A program made the translations under genes and the position numbers. A stretch of 64,000 bases of DNA. Origin: Vibrio sp. PID17_43. Its GTDB lineage: Bacteria > Pseudomonadota > Gammaproteobacteria > Enterobacterales > Vibrionaceae. Below, piece by piece: positions 7,108-17,055 of this stretch. Within the stretch, counting starts at the first letter, position 1; each line of letters opens with the position of its first letter. The DNA is taken from positions 1 through 64,000 of the forward strand of contig NZ_LIXM01000025.1 in assembly GCF_002608565.1 (NCBI RefSeq), given 5' to 3'. The notes below the pieces were generated by a model. That model saw only the letters and a program-made list of their open reading frames with translations. It made no database searches and was not told the origin of the DNA.

Positions 7108-9448
7108 GTTCACTCTCCTTGTGACACACAATTTCAGCGTTTAAACGTTGAGCGTCTAACTTAGCTTGATCAATCTGGTGGTACTCAAAGACCACTAGAT
7201 ACCGTTTCTGTTGGTGTTCGCGCAGTTCTGTACCATTGGTTGGTAGCTCATCAGATGGCCATTGAAATTCACTGTCTCCTGATTTACTCTCGGAAAGTCC
7301 TAGTTGTTTGGCAAAGGCATCGGTTGCTTGTTTAGATTTATACACAAACGATGAGCCATGCTCATCGAGCGCTTTTTTTGAATGGCCTTGTTCCGCTTTG
7401 ATATTATCTAAAGCCTTTGTCGCCGCCTGAATCTCACGTTCGACTTTGTTAAGGCCCTGTTCATAAGTCGCTATGCAGCGCTCAAAGTTTTTATAGTGCT
7501 TTCTCCAAATCTTATCTTTAATCGATGCTTTCCAATGGTTTGCCTGATCAAGCGTCATATTACGAATCGACAGACGTTTGGCTTCGCGCCAACCTTGTTG
7601 GGCTGCTTGGTGGATTTTTTCCCTGTCTGCTTGTGCTTGATTGATCGCTTGCTGATTTGCTTGCTTTGTTTCCTGATCCGCATTTTTGGGGCTTGGCTCG
7701 GGGAGTGCGGGCAGTGTATCTGGCATAAACTGTTCGAGCGTTAAACCACCTATCTGAACCGAATCCAGTTGTTGGTCAGTCAATTTCTCTGTTTCGGATA
7801 CCCAGTTCGAGTGAAATTCTTCGGTAACGCGGCCGCGGGCTTCTGACTCATTGTCTTTCAACTGTTTAAGCTCAGCAGTTTTCTCGTTCAACTGGTCAGT
7901 GTTATTATCAACATCTTGCTGAAGATTGGATCGCTGTTGCTCCCAGCGCTGATTTTGTTCGGCCATATCCATATTCCGGGCGGTATCAGTCCCTCGCTTA
8001 CGAATATTCAATGCTAAGGTTGTTAGACGTTGACGATATTCTGTCCGCTCTGCTGGTGTCGCGGTAATGACAGACCAAGCCTTAAGGGTGTCGATTTCTC
8101 GATTCAGCCCTTTGGTAGATTGCCCTTGTCCTAGTAAGAAACCCTTGATGAAACCTTTCAATTTATCTGAGATGCGGGCTTGCTGTTGATCAATGTTTGA
8201 CTGTTCATTGAGTAAATCATCCAGTCGCTTCTGCCAGTCTCTTTCGGTATTTTCCCATAACTTATACAAGTTATCTGGCTTTGCCTCATTCGGACAGTAG
8301 GGTGGATGTATCAGCACGTTGTAGTGAATTGCATGGGCTAATTGCTCATATTTCCACGCTGTAAATTCTGATGCGAGTGCATTGGCATCGTCATTCAAAA
8401 AGCTATCTATGCTTTGGGTATGGATAGCATCAAGTTCGATTTCACGATTATCCTCAACGATGCATTCGAACTCGGGGTGTGCGGCAAAGCGCAATCGCTG
8501 TTGAGAGGCAAACTCACCGATTGCCGTTTCATCTTGATACTGCCAGGCGGCGTCTTCAAATGCCTGATCGTAAGCTTGCTCGAGCTTTTCGCTTTGAGTT
8601 ACTGATAACTTTAGGCACCAGTTGGTAACGGCAAAGTCGGTTTCATCGGGCAAAAGCCAGTGGCCATCGCTTGACAACAACAGGGATGGAAGAGGCTTGT
8701 CGGTCAACGCAACACCATGGCGTGCCAACGTTGCTATTTGATTTGACTGGCTATCCAATAGTAAGCGCCAGTTATCGCCATCAGCGCCAAACCCAGAGTG
8801 AGTCGCGGCACGCAACTGATCCAGCGTATCGCTCAGACAATCTTTTAATGTTCCACCCAAGTGATGAGAGTGGTTTGTCAAAACCGCTCCATCAGGATGT
8901 TGAACACTGGATTTAGGTTGGTTTTGATGCAGATATTCTTCGCTGCTGGATTGCCAAAACAACTTACAGAAACTACGAAAACTGTCCTCGATTTGCGGCA
9001 ACTCCAGTTGAATACCCCAGGCATATTCACTTTTCGTCACCAAAGGCGAATGCGACATTAACAGAAGGCCTTGCGCGTCGGTGGTGGCGTGATCGACTAG
9101 TATCAATGCCCCTTGTTGTTGAACGCCAGTGCGAATGAGGCAGCGGCCGGATAGGGCATCAATTGCTGCTTTGTTCATCGCTTTGGCACCTAATAACAGG
9201 TAAACACGAATGCCTTTGTCTGCTTGCGCTTTAATAGACTGAATCAGAGACTCTTCTTTCAGCTGTTCACTGGCAATCAAGACGGTTTGGCGCGAGTTTG
9301 ATACTAAAGCGTTTAAATGGCCGGAATCATGCTGAGGTAAACTTTCACTGATATCAGCATCGGAATACTGCTTTTTGAACAAAGCGGGTAGCTGCTCGTG
9401 GTGATAGGTCGTCGTGAAGTGTTCATGACGAGGTGCGATCCGTGTCAT
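7100..9448 (-). CDS. large coiled-coil protein with a PLD-like N-terminal domain lacking the HKD motif
   Basis: This protein has 782 residues. Residues about 45-140 resemble half of a phospholipase D-type fold: 'TVLIASEQLKEESLIQSIKAQ', then 'KGIRVYLLLGAK' and 'GALILVDHATTDAQGLLLMS'. The last segment sits where the H-x-K-x4-D catalytic motif should be, but the His and Lys are absent, so it is probably a non-catalytic binding domain. The rest is helical, with coiled-coil stretches near 395-430, 485-535 and 655-705. The start overlaps the stop of the preceding gene (TAATG). I do not recognise the full-length family. By context it is a structural or effector subunit of the operon's complex. Confidence 0.65.
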   Translation of the reverse strand: MTRIAPRHEHFTTTYHHEQLPALFKKQYSDADISESLPQHDSGHLNALVSNSRQTVLIASEQLKEESLIQSIKAQADKGIRVYLLLGAKAMNKAAIDALSGRCLIRTGVQQQGALILVDHATTDAQGLLLMSHSPLVTKSEYAWGIQLELPQIEDSFRSFCKLFWQSSSEEYLHQNQPKSSVQHPDGAVLTNHSHHLGGTLKDCLSDTLDQLRAATHSGFGADGDNWRLLLDSQSNQIATLARHGVALTDKPLPSLLLSSDGHWLLPDETDFAVTNWCLKLSVTQSEKLEQAYDQAFEDAAWQYQDETAIGEFASQQRLRFAAHPEFECIVEDNREIELDAIHTQSIDSFLNDDANALASEFTAWKYEQLAHAIHYNVLIHPPYCPNEAKPDNLYKLWENTERDWQKRLDDLLNEQSNIDQQQARISDKLKGFIKGFLLGQGQSTKGLNREIDTLKAWSVITATPAERTEYRQRLTTLALNIRKRGTDTARNMDMAEQNQRWEQQRSNLQQDVDNNTDQLNEKTAELKQLKDNESEARGRVTEEFHSNWVSETEKLTDQQLDSVQIGGLTLEQFMPDTLPALPEPSPKNADQETKQANQQAINQAQADREKIHQAAQQGWREAKRLSIRNMTLDQANHWKASIKDKIWRKHYKNFERCIATYEQGLNKVEREIQAATKALDNIKAEQGHSKKALDEHGSSFVYKSKQATDAFAKQLGLSESKSGDSEFQWPSDELPTNGTELREHQQKRYLVVFEYHQIDQAKLDAQRLNAEIVCHKESEHA

Positions 9449-11160
9449 TAGAGAGCCTCCGCTGCGATGTTTTTTCTCATACTGTGTACATGACTAATCT
9501 GATGTTGGAGATATTGAGGGAGTTCAGTGATTTCTTTCGGGGTGAAAGTTGGGGAGCCATCAACGTAGAAAGTCGAGTCAATATCACGAATAAAATCCAA
9601 TCCGCTGCTGCATTCCCAACACCAAGTCTGCTTGCTACCAATCAAAATCCAGTACCTCCCGTGGTTGTCACTTTCCTTACGCAAGGTTTCGTGAGACCAA
9701 TTAGTAGGCAGTTTTGCTATTTTTCCATGCGGCTTGTCTAGGGTCAGGAGCAAGCCGTCAGCGTGTATTAGGCAATCGGCAATGGACTTTAAGTTACGAC
9801 TGTGACGTGGTGTATGAACATAGCGATCAGAGTAAATGACTTGATAGATAGGCCCCTCATTCGTCAATTTTTGCAGCAACATGTTGATGTCTAGCGTATC
9901 ACCATTGACCAAACTGATTGGCATGCGTAACTTGCTGCTGCTAGATGGAGTCAAATCCGCCATGGTAGCAATATGCCAGTAAGCTTCTGGTTGAGTTTCT
10001 CTTTTTAGCTCAGATAACAAAGAGTGATGTTCTTTTAATGGCAACTCGAAATCATTCAAGGCCGTGTTATTCAGCCATTCAGATTGTTGTTTTCGGGCAG
10101 TTTCTGATGAGTGATATTGTTTACGGTAAAACTCTTGCAGCCAGAAGCGATGCCAATCTTCAGCATCGTTTTGATCAACAGGTTGAACCGGAATGTACTT
10201 GGCTTGGATAGAACGGAACACATCCATACTCGTGTTGAGGTCTGAATGATTAAAACGGCTAATCTGGAACTTCTCTACCGCGGAGGGATCGTGGTCAATT
10301 TGATTTAGCGGAGCCGTCAGACATTGTTTTTCTGGCTGCCACTGGCCATTAAACTCACTGGCAACAGCCATCATGACATCATTGATACGATCACCAAAAT
10401 CATGTATTGAAAGTTCAAGAATTTCTGGCCGAGGGCTGGATTTGTGATGGCCATTTGGGGTTTGGAAATTCAACATATCCAACGAACCTTTCAAATTGAC
10501 CGTGGATGTTGATATCCCCAGTTGCCAGATTAGCTCAATCTCTGCTGATTTTTCAGATGAACAAATCACTTCAGGCTCTAGTGAGGACAAGGGTAAGGTA
10601 ATACTTTTCAATGCAGATCGGTTGCGATCGGCAAAGGACGCTTCAAGCACATTCAATCGCAAAGGCTCATCTACTCGGAATTCTGACCGTTCGGCATCAA
10701 CCCCTTTCTTCCAGCTTACCTTACTAGGCTCAAAAAATGCGGTATCCCTTTGCATCATAACTGGGCGAGTTCCTAGCAACCGGTCGTTGTTTGTGTACCA
10801 GATATGATATAGGCCACGTTCTTTAGTCTCGAACAGACCAGTATCAATGACGCGTTGACCCATTTCAGTGATTCCTGACGGATCCCATAATGCTTCTTTT
10901 TTGAGATAGGCTTTCATTCGAGGGGGCATATCTGTTGGGTTATGCAAAATAGCCTTTAATAAGGTCTGAAGGTCAAGCCGCTCACGCAGGAAAGTGACTT
11001 TGGCAATCACGGGATAGCGTTTAAGACTGACGGTTCTGCTGAGTGTTAATGCCAGTGAGCCTGTATTGCCGTCGAGGTTTTTAACAGATGCCGTGCGACG
11101 GTTAGCCCCTTTCTCCGACTGATTCTGGCGGGAGTGTTTGTTTCTTGATTGATTCTTCAT
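9448..11160 (-). CDS. unrecognised 570-residue operon protein
   Basis: The N-terminal 35 residues are basic and low-complexity (Asn/Arg/Gln/Ser). A domain follows at about 45-180, with 'DPSGITEMGQRVIDTGLFETKERG' and 'YHIWYTNNDRLLGTRPVMMQRD'. It looks like a winged-helix segment feeding a beta-rich module. Residues 200-350 are mixed alpha/beta, and the C-terminus is conserved-looking with a 'WVLIGSKQTWCWEC'-like hairpin. There are no catalytic motifs I know. The start overlaps the helicase stop by ATGA, so expression is coupled. It is likely an adaptor for the UPF1-type helicase. Confidence 0.6.
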   Translation of the reverse strand: MKNQSRNKHSRQNQSEKGANRRTASVKNLDGNTGSLALTLSRTVSLKRYPVIAKVTFLRERLDLQTLLKAILHNPTDMPPRMKAYLKKEALWDPSGITEMGQRVIDTGLFETKERGLYHIWYTNNDRLLGTRPVMMQRDTAFFEPSKVSWKKGVDAERSEFRVDEPLRLNVLEASFADRNRSALKSITLPLSSLEPEVICSSEKSAEIELIWQLGISTSTVNLKGSLDMLNFQTPNGHHKSSPRPEILELSIHDFGDRINDVMMAVASEFNGQWQPEKQCLTAPLNQIDHDPSAVEKFQISRFNHSDLNTSMDVFRSIQAKYIPVQPVDQNDAEDWHRFWLQEFYRKQYHSSETARKQQSEWLNNTALNDFELPLKEHHSLLSELKRETQPEAYWHIATMADLTPSSSSKLRMPISLVNGDTLDINMLLQKLTNEGPIYQVIYSDRYVHTPRHSRNLKSIADCLIHADGLLLTLDKPHGKIAKLPTNWSHETLRKESDNHGRYWILIGSKQTWCWECSSGLDFIRDIDSTFYVDGSPTFTPKEITELPQYLQHQISHVHSMRKNIAAEAL

Positions 11161-14100
11161 CGACGAGACTTCCGTTTCTTGTCAGCATTTTTGCTAGAGT
11201 GACTTTGGGTGCTTGGCGCGATAACATGACAGGATTTAGCGAGATTATTTAACTCCGGCGTTCGCGAACGCTGAGAGAAATATTCATGGTGGCCTACAAT
11301 CACAAGCTGGTAACGGGCGCGGGTAATGGAAACATTAAGACGATTCGGTGAGTCCATAAAGCCATCACGATGTGTGTTCACCATTGATAGAAAGACCACA
11401 TCCGCTTCTTGGCCCTGAAAATAATCCACCGTGGCCAGCTTTATCGATATGCCCTTGACGTTAAATCTTGCGTATCGTTTGGCGTTACCTGGCAATTTTT
11501 GCAAAGCTTCCCTTAAACCTCTTTCTTGGCCTTTGTAGAAAGTTAGAATCGCCACATCGAAGGCCTCACCTTTTTTGTTTTTACTTTTATTTTCCGCCCA
11601 AGCACAGAAATCCTGCAGCTCGTTTATCAGGCCTTGTATTTCTTGCTTGTTACTGTTGCCCTGCAAAGTGGTTCCACGGACATCCAGCCAGATATTACGG
11701 GAATGGTACTTCTGATAGTTCCATGCTCGATCTGATCGCGTTTTACCGCCATCATCCAGTACACCTTTTGGATAAAATTGCTGTCGAGGGAATGCCGAAA
11801 TATCCGGATGCATACGGTGTTGAAAGGTTAGTGTCGTATAACGTTGACGTTTCTCAGCAGAAGCAAAGCCCTGGTTCAATGTCGTTGGCTCATCGTGTTT
11901 GCGTTTTACCAGTCCATCCCCAGAAAGTGCCTCCAAAATGGATGGAAAAGCGATGTTTTTAAGTACGTGGATCCGGCCATCAGCCGATACAGACTTTGGA
12001 AACAGGCGTTCTAGCGTATCGCGTAGATAACCCGTTTTCCTGTTTCGATTGGCGGATAACCGCAGCCAATACTCTCGCTCCAGACGCCAGCACACCTCTT
12101 CAGACCATTTGGTGCTATCGAGACGCTCGAATAACTCGTTATGGATTATCTTGGTGTCAGTATAATCTGTTGTTTTAACCTTGAACCGCTTGGTCGAAGT
12201 CCCTAACCGCCGATGCTGCGCTGCCTGCGATGTACGACTCCAATCCGGATGCAGGATCAACATATCATTCGGAACCCAGTGAGACAGAGCTCCCAAACAG
12301 CTTTCTTCGACAAAATACACATTGTAGTGATAAAGCAGTTCAGGGCTTTGTTGAACCTGACGTAAGCCAAAACAGTACAGGTTACCGTCACGACAGGCGT
12401 TGTCCATTATGACCTGTAACTTGTCCATACCGTTAGCCATGGATTGTATTGAAGCGCGTGTTCGAATTTCTGCAGCCAAAGCGTTGGCGACATCACGTGT
12501 TACAGGTACCAGCATTGGCTGGGAGTAGGGAGCGTCGTGATCTCCACGTAGTTCTTCTAATAAAAAACACGCTTGCTGAACTGCAGCAGCAAGGTTCTGA
12601 CTTGGAGCTTTGCCTTTTGGCGGGACGAGCATCAGATTATCGAGATTGGCAACGATTTGCTCTCGGTCGGTAAAAGGCGATAACTGGCGCACGTCACCTA
12701 CCAATACCCAGCGTTTGGCAAAGCGTGCAGGAACAAGAAACTCTTGAAAGGTGGTTTTACTGCATTCATCGATGATCATCACATCAAACGGTGGTTCACC
12801 GTTCTCCAGAGAGATATCGCGATCGTTGAAAAGTCTTAAAATGCCGATGGTGGTACCGCAGACCAGATTGGAAGAGTCCACCATTAACTGCTTACTCAGT
12901 TGTTGACAGCCCTGAACTTGTTGAAGTTCATTCAGCAGGTTATCGAACTGGAACTCCTCAACGCCAATGGCGTTGTTTTCACCACCGATACGTAAGGGAA
13001 AGATTTTTGCAGAGAGTGCCGCATTTTCTTTGATACGTTCAAGAACATTGTTGATTGCAGCATGAGTCGAGGCTGATAACAGAATACGTTTGCCTTGTTG
13101 CACCAACTGCATGATTAACTCTAGAATTGTGGTGGTTTTCCCTGTCCCTGGAGGGCCATCAAGAATAGTGAAATCTCTGTTTGCCAGGGCCTTGAGAACA
13201 AACTCTCGCTGGCGATCACAGCCATCAAAATTTGGATCTGTGAGTACCGTCCAACTTGATTCTGGGAGCTGAGCTGCGGTTACCTCTGGCCAACGCGTTT
13301 GCTCGCGTGTCTGCAACATCTGGATCAGCGGCCAATGACCTGCAGAGGGTCGGTTCATCAACTGTTTGATTGCATCTTTCTGACGCATCAACTGACTCGT
13401 ATCCACGCTCACTCGGATCTCGCAGGACTTCCCTTGTTTAGATGGGTATTCACTAAGCCAGTTTCGCTTACTTTTGATATTTCTAGCCAGGAGTATTTGA
13501 CGTTCATCAGGGCGAGCTTTGAGGACACGAAAGCCATCGTCAAACTTACGCTGCGTCGAATCCAGTATCTTGATGTTCTGGTTATCTCCAAAGAAGTAAT
13601 CTAGATCGGATTTTCCAGTGTCGTCGCCGCTGTTTTTTTCAATCAGCTGAATCCATTTTTCTTCGACTGGGGCTTTTTCCAGTTGCCACTTTAGTGGGGG
13701 AAATGCATTGCAGGTAAGTGAGCCTGAATCCTTTAGTACTTCATTGGTATGACTTTCTAGGATCAGGCTTTTCTCTTTTTGCTTAACTTCTATCCGCAGC
13801 TCCCAGTGATCATTTTGCAAAGGGTACCCATGAAACTGAAAATGACCACAACTAAGCTCAGCAAGCCGCTTGTCAGTCACATCTTCTATCTTATGTCCAT
13901 CCAGTTGTGGAGGAGACTCAGAAAAGAGCAACCAGCCATTGTTTTCTACTTTGGCTTGCCACTGTTTCAGGCCAGATTCATCCAATCCTTTCCGCAACGA
14001 GAAAGAGGTGTCTTGACCCTTAATAGAAAGCTTGCTGTCCGCTTTAACATGCCCTTGTAGCATGAGTTGATTATTAATCTGATGGGTGACTTTGCACTCT

Positions 14101-14612
14101 TGACCGTCAATATGAACCGAATCCAACTGATTCAGTGGCACTGCTAAAGGCCGTAGTTCGAGGTGGTAACCGCTCCATGAAATTGGTTCATCATCTAACT
14201 CAAGATCAGGCAAATATAGTTGATAATCCAGGTCATTATAACCGCCATTGGGTATGTCAGTCTTTCGCCGGCCTTTACCTTTCCCTTGCCAAATGGGGTC
14301 GTCTTCATCAGGGAAAAAATCTGTGTCAGGGAGCTCACCATCAACCGACAGGATCTGGTAATAGTGTTCCTTACCAGCGACAACCTCAATCTCACATATC
14401 GGTATGAGTTGCCAGATACGTTTGTCCGGTCGAAGCAGGTAGCGCTTATTGGCGACGGGTTTCCATTCGCAACTGACTTCTTTGTTCTTTAGCGCCTCAA
14501 TACTGTTGTCGAGATAATGTCGAAAAGGCATAAGCACTTTCTGAGTCTGATCCGCCAAAGTTTGCGAATCAACGCCATTGCCCGCAAGGGCAGTAAAAAA
14601 CGGATTTTCCAT
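11157..14612 (-). CDS. UPF1/Dna2-type superfamily 1 helicase, 1151 residues
   Basis: Residues 1-440 form a large N-terminal region of mixed beta content without known motifs. The SF1 core follows: Walker A 'GPPGTGKTTT' near 484, Walker B 'IIDECSK' near 614, 'LVGDVRQLSPF' (motif III), 'QHRMHPDIS' (motif IV) near 930, 'DYFQGQEADVV' (motif V) near 1062 and 'SITRARYQLVIVGH' (motif VI) near 1098. All ATPase motifs are intact. A 230-residue insertion separates motifs III and IV. The short C-terminus is basic. It is the likely translocase or nucleic-acid remodelling motor of the system and lies 9 bases downstream of the AAA+ gene. Confidence 0.85.
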   Translation of the reverse strand: MENPFFTALAGNGVDSQTLADQTQKVLMPFRHYLDNSIEALKNKEVSCEWKPVANKRYLLRPDKRIWQLIPICEIEVVAGKEHYYQILSVDGELPDTDFFPDEDDPIWQGKGKGRRKTDIPNGGYNDLDYQLYLPDLELDDEPISWSGYHLELRPLAVPLNQLDSVHIDGQECKVTHQINNQLMLQGHVKADSKLSIKGQDTSFSLRKGLDESGLKQWQAKVENNGWLLFSESPPQLDGHKIEDVTDKRLAELSCGHFQFHGYPLQNDHWELRIEVKQKEKSLILESHTNEVLKDSGSLTCNAFPPLKWQLEKAPVEEKWIQLIEKNSGDDTGKSDLDYFFGDNQNIKILDSTQRKFDDGFRVLKARPDERQILLARNIKSKRNWLSEYPSKQGKSCEIRVSVDTSQLMRQKDAIKQLMNRPSAGHWPLIQMLQTREQTRWPEVTAAQLPESSWTVLTDPNFDGCDRQREFVLKALANRDFTILDGPPGTGKTTTILELIMQLVQQGKRILLSASTHAAINNVLERIKENAALSAKIFPLRIGGENNAIGVEEFQFDNLLNELQQVQGCQQLSKQLMVDSSNLVCGTTIGILRLFNDRDISLENGEPPFDVMIIDECSKTTFQEFLVPARFAKRWVLVGDVRQLSPFTDREQIVANLDNLMLVPPKGKAPSQNLAAAVQQACFLLEELRGDHDAPYSQPMLVPVTRDVANALAAEIRTRASIQSMANGMDKLQVIMDNACRDGNLYCFGLRQVQQSPELLYHYNVYFVEESCLGALSHWVPNDMLILHPDWSRTSQAAQHRRLGTSTKRFKVKTTDYTDTKIIHNELFERLDSTKWSEEVCWRLEREYWLRLSANRNRKTGYLRDTLERLFPKSVSADGRIHVLKNIAFPSILEALSGDGLVKRKHDEPTTLNQGFASAEKRQRYTTLTFQHRMHPDISAFPRQQFYPKGVLDDGGKTRSDRAWNYQKYHSRNIWLDVRGTTLQGNSNKQEIQGLINELQDFCAWAENKSKNKKGEAFDVAILTFYKGQERGLREALQKLPGNAKRYARFNVKGISIKLATVDYFQGQEADVVFLSMVNTHRDGFMDSPNRLNVSITRARYQLVIVGHHEYFSQRSRTPELNNLAKSCHVIAPSTQSHSSKNADKKRKSRR

Positions 14613-14621
14613 ATTTTACAC

Positions 14622-16238
14622 TCAATCAATGAAAGGATTTTCACCCTCTTGTTTCAGACGAGGTTTTTTGCTGGATGTTTTCTCCATAGCCTCCGGCTCC
14701 GCGCTGCTTGCAGGGACAGCTCGACCTTTTGCCCACGCACGTGTTTGGTGGATCATCTCTTCCATGGTTTGTGACAGAGGCGTCGTTAACTCAATAGCAC
14801 GGCTAATGTCTTCTTTATTGAGTGGGTGGCCATCATCAAAGGCGATAAACATCGCTTCTTTAATTGCTTCTTCGAGCTCTGCGCCGGTAAAACCTTTACT
14901 CTCTGTGGCAAGTTGGTTCAGCTCTTCATCCGTAAAGTCATCACGTCTATTTCGTCGTTGTAGATGAATCGAGATAATGTCTTTTCTGTCAGCATGCACT
15001 GGCAGATCAACAAAAAAGATTTCATCAACCCGGCCTTTTCTCAGAAGCTCTGGAGGGAGTTGTGCTATATGGTTTGCCGTCGCCACGACAAAAACAGGTT
15101 TTTCTTTTTCCTGCATCCACGTAAGAAAGGTACCCAATACGCGAGATGTCGTTCCACCGTCGGTTGATCCGGAGCTTTGCATTCCCGACATGCCTTTTTC
15201 AATCTCATCTACCCATAGAATGCTGGGTGACAGAGCTTCGGCCATATGTAGCGCCGAGCGAATATTTTCTTCAGACTGCCCGACTATCCCACCGTATATT
15301 TTCCCCATATCGAGTCGCAGCAGTGGGAGCTGCCATGCATTGGCAACCGCTTTAGCCGCTAGGCTTTTGCCCGTTCCAGGCAGACCGAGAAGCAGAACAC
15401 CTCTAGGTGTTTCTAGCCCAAATTCTCTTGCGTGTTCGCTAAACGCCTGTTGGCGACGACCTAGCCAAGCCTTGAGATTATTGAGGCCACCAATATCGTT
15501 CAGTGTGGCTTTAGGGTGAAAATACTCCAAGTGACCACTTTTTCGGATGACTTGTTCTTTCTCTTTGACGATAAATGGAATTTCAGATTCTGTCAGGCGC
15601 TGAAACTGACAAGCGGCTTTGGAAAAGGCTAGCTGCGCTTCACTGGTCGATAAGCCCAGTGCAGATTCAAGAAGGTTCGGTGTAGGGTTATAATCACGCT
15701 CATCAATGTCGTAGCGCTGTTTAGCCTGCTCAAGAATTTTGTGTAGATCGCCTGTATCCGGTAGTGGCATTTCGAGGATCTGAGTTTCTTTATCTAATTC
15801 TGGCGGCAGCAACGCTATTGGTTGTGACAGTACTATGGAGCAGCCAGAGATTTCCCGCCCCGCAACGGCAACGGCAAAAGCTCGCAGCCTGCCAATAAGT
15901 CTGTGATTATCAGATGTTAAAAATGGGTGAAAATCTTCAAGTAGCAAAATGAAGCCTTTCCGCTCGACCTCTTGGCTGTGCTCTAACAGCCAGTTAAGAA
16001 CTTCATGGGGCTCTTCATGATCATCTATCTCATTCAATTCGCCGTTATGAAAATGCTGAAGGCCAGATTGACTGTTCCAGATATACAGTTCACGTTCAAG
16101 CTCTTCAGCAACACGATTGCAAGAGGCTCTGATCCTGAGCGTCTCATGACTGATGATTTGGTTTATAGCGGCTGAAGACTCGATATTCGTTTTCAGATGA
16201 TCGTGAAAATCCAGTTTGCCATTTTGGGTAGTGTCCAT
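14622..16238 (-). CDS. Ycf46-like AAA+ ATPase, first gene of the seven-gene operon
   Basis: I place the start at ATG 16238 (538 residues); a TTG at 16274 is in frame. The N-terminal half (1-200) is a degenerate AAA-like module without Walker A but with a 'FILLLEDFHPFL' Walker B-like strand, as in Ycf46 proteins. The second half is a canonical AAA+ module: 'GLPGTGKS' near 283-290, 'ILWVDEIEKG' near 342, 'GTFLTWMQEK', an arginine finger region 'LLRKGRVDEIFFV' and a C-terminal lid with 'GFTGAELEEAIKEA'. The final 50 residues are charged and disordered. Ycf46 neighbours Ycf35/DUF1257 genes elsewhere, which supports a functional set here. Confidence 0.8.
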   Translation of the reverse strand: MDTTQNGKLDFHDHLKTNIESSAAINQIISHETLRIRASCNRVAEELERELYIWNSQSGLQHFHNGELNEIDDHEEPHEVLNWLLEHSQEVERKGFILLLEDFHPFLTSDNHRLIGRLRAFAVAVAGREISGCSIVLSQPIALLPPELDKETQILEMPLPDTGDLHKILEQAKQRYDIDERDYNPTPNLLESALGLSTSEAQLAFSKAACQFQRLTESEIPFIVKEKEQVIRKSGHLEYFHPKATLNDIGGLNNLKAWLGRRQQAFSEHAREFGLETPRGVLLLGLPGTGKSLAAKAVANAWQLPLLRLDMGKIYGGIVGQSEENIRSALHMAEALSPSILWVDEIEKGMSGMQSSGSTDGGTTSRVLGTFLTWMQEKEKPVFVVATANHIAQLPPELLRKGRVDEIFFVDLPVHADRKDIISIHLQRRNRRDDFTDEELNQLATESKGFTGAELEEAIKEAMFIAFDDGHPLNKEDISRAIELTTPLSQTMEEMIHQTRAWAKGRAVPASSAEPEAMEKTSSKKPRLKQEGENPFID

Positions 16239-16741
16239 TCTGTCAATTGCCTGTAAAAAATTCCATTTAATCAACTTATTAAAATGACGTATCGCATTTA
16301 AGAGATCAAGCTTTTAGAGTGAATCTAACGCCTATTAGTGAACCTGACACGCAATAAGAAATCCATTTGCTAACATATTCCGACAAGTTGCAACGTAACC
16401 GCAGTTTTGGTCTGCAAACTTTTGGCCATACTACATATGATTTTTAAAACAAAATTACGGCAATAGATTACAGTCACATACAAAGCAATGAGATGTACGC
16501 GCGTCTCTTTTTGAATGACTTTTATGAGCGAGTGCAATACTCAGCTCAAGGCATTTGAGGCGGGAAAGTATTTTTTGCCCATTGGCGAATTACATTTTTA
16601 CACTATTCGCAATGTAAATATTCGTGATTACACTCAAGTGCAAGTAGAATAATCGGTTTTAGCTGAATTCTAGCCCTTCAGTTCGGAGCCCCTTGCTAAT
16701 TATTAGCTTCACCATGCAATTTAGCCAAGCTAAATCACATT

Positions 16742-16968
16742 AGCTTTTATAGGAAAGTTGCGTATATGGGCGATTGCGATCACTCGATTTACGCAACAAA
16801 GCAGTAGTAATGGTTAAGTCGCTGAATCGGCGTAGGTCAGCTCGTTTGCCTTATTTGCTTCCACTCGGCTATCGTTTCCCCATCAATCCAAAAGGTCAGA
16901 GAGCCTGAGTTGATTCGTGCTTTGTTGTACCGCTTCCAGTTGGTTGTTTTGCAACGAGGTTTAGGCAT
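16742..16968 (-). mobile_element. remnant of one or two IS5-family (IS903-group-like) elements
   Basis: On the minus strand the sequence encodes the start of an IS5-family transposase at 16968-16837. A frame-shifted piece follows reading 'RFSDLTITTA', which normally comes about 50 residues into the protein. It runs directly into GCTTTGTTGCGTAAATCGAG, which resembles an IS903-group terminal repeat, closed by TACGCAAC at about 16757-16764. The GTTGCGTA...TTACGCAAC ends form a 40-base inverted pair. The arrangement suggests deletion or insertion of one IS5 copy into another. Confidence 0.55.
16837..16968 (-). pseudogene. IS5-family transposase, N-terminal 43 residues only
   Basis: ATG at 16968 begins MPKPRCKTTNWKRYNK..., the standard N-terminus of Vibrio IS5-family (DDE_Tnp_1-type) transposases. 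The frame ends in TGA at 16839-16837 after 'WKQIRQTS'. The following 'RFSDLTITTA' motif is in the next frame, so a frameshift and a large deletion have both occurred. No catalytic residues remain. Confidence 0.7.
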
Positions 16969-17055
16969 GACGCTACGTCGATTAATCGGTGTAGCCGATC
17001 AGATCATAGCTACCTGATTTGGTTCCGTCGATTTGAGCAGCAAAGCCCATTCTAG

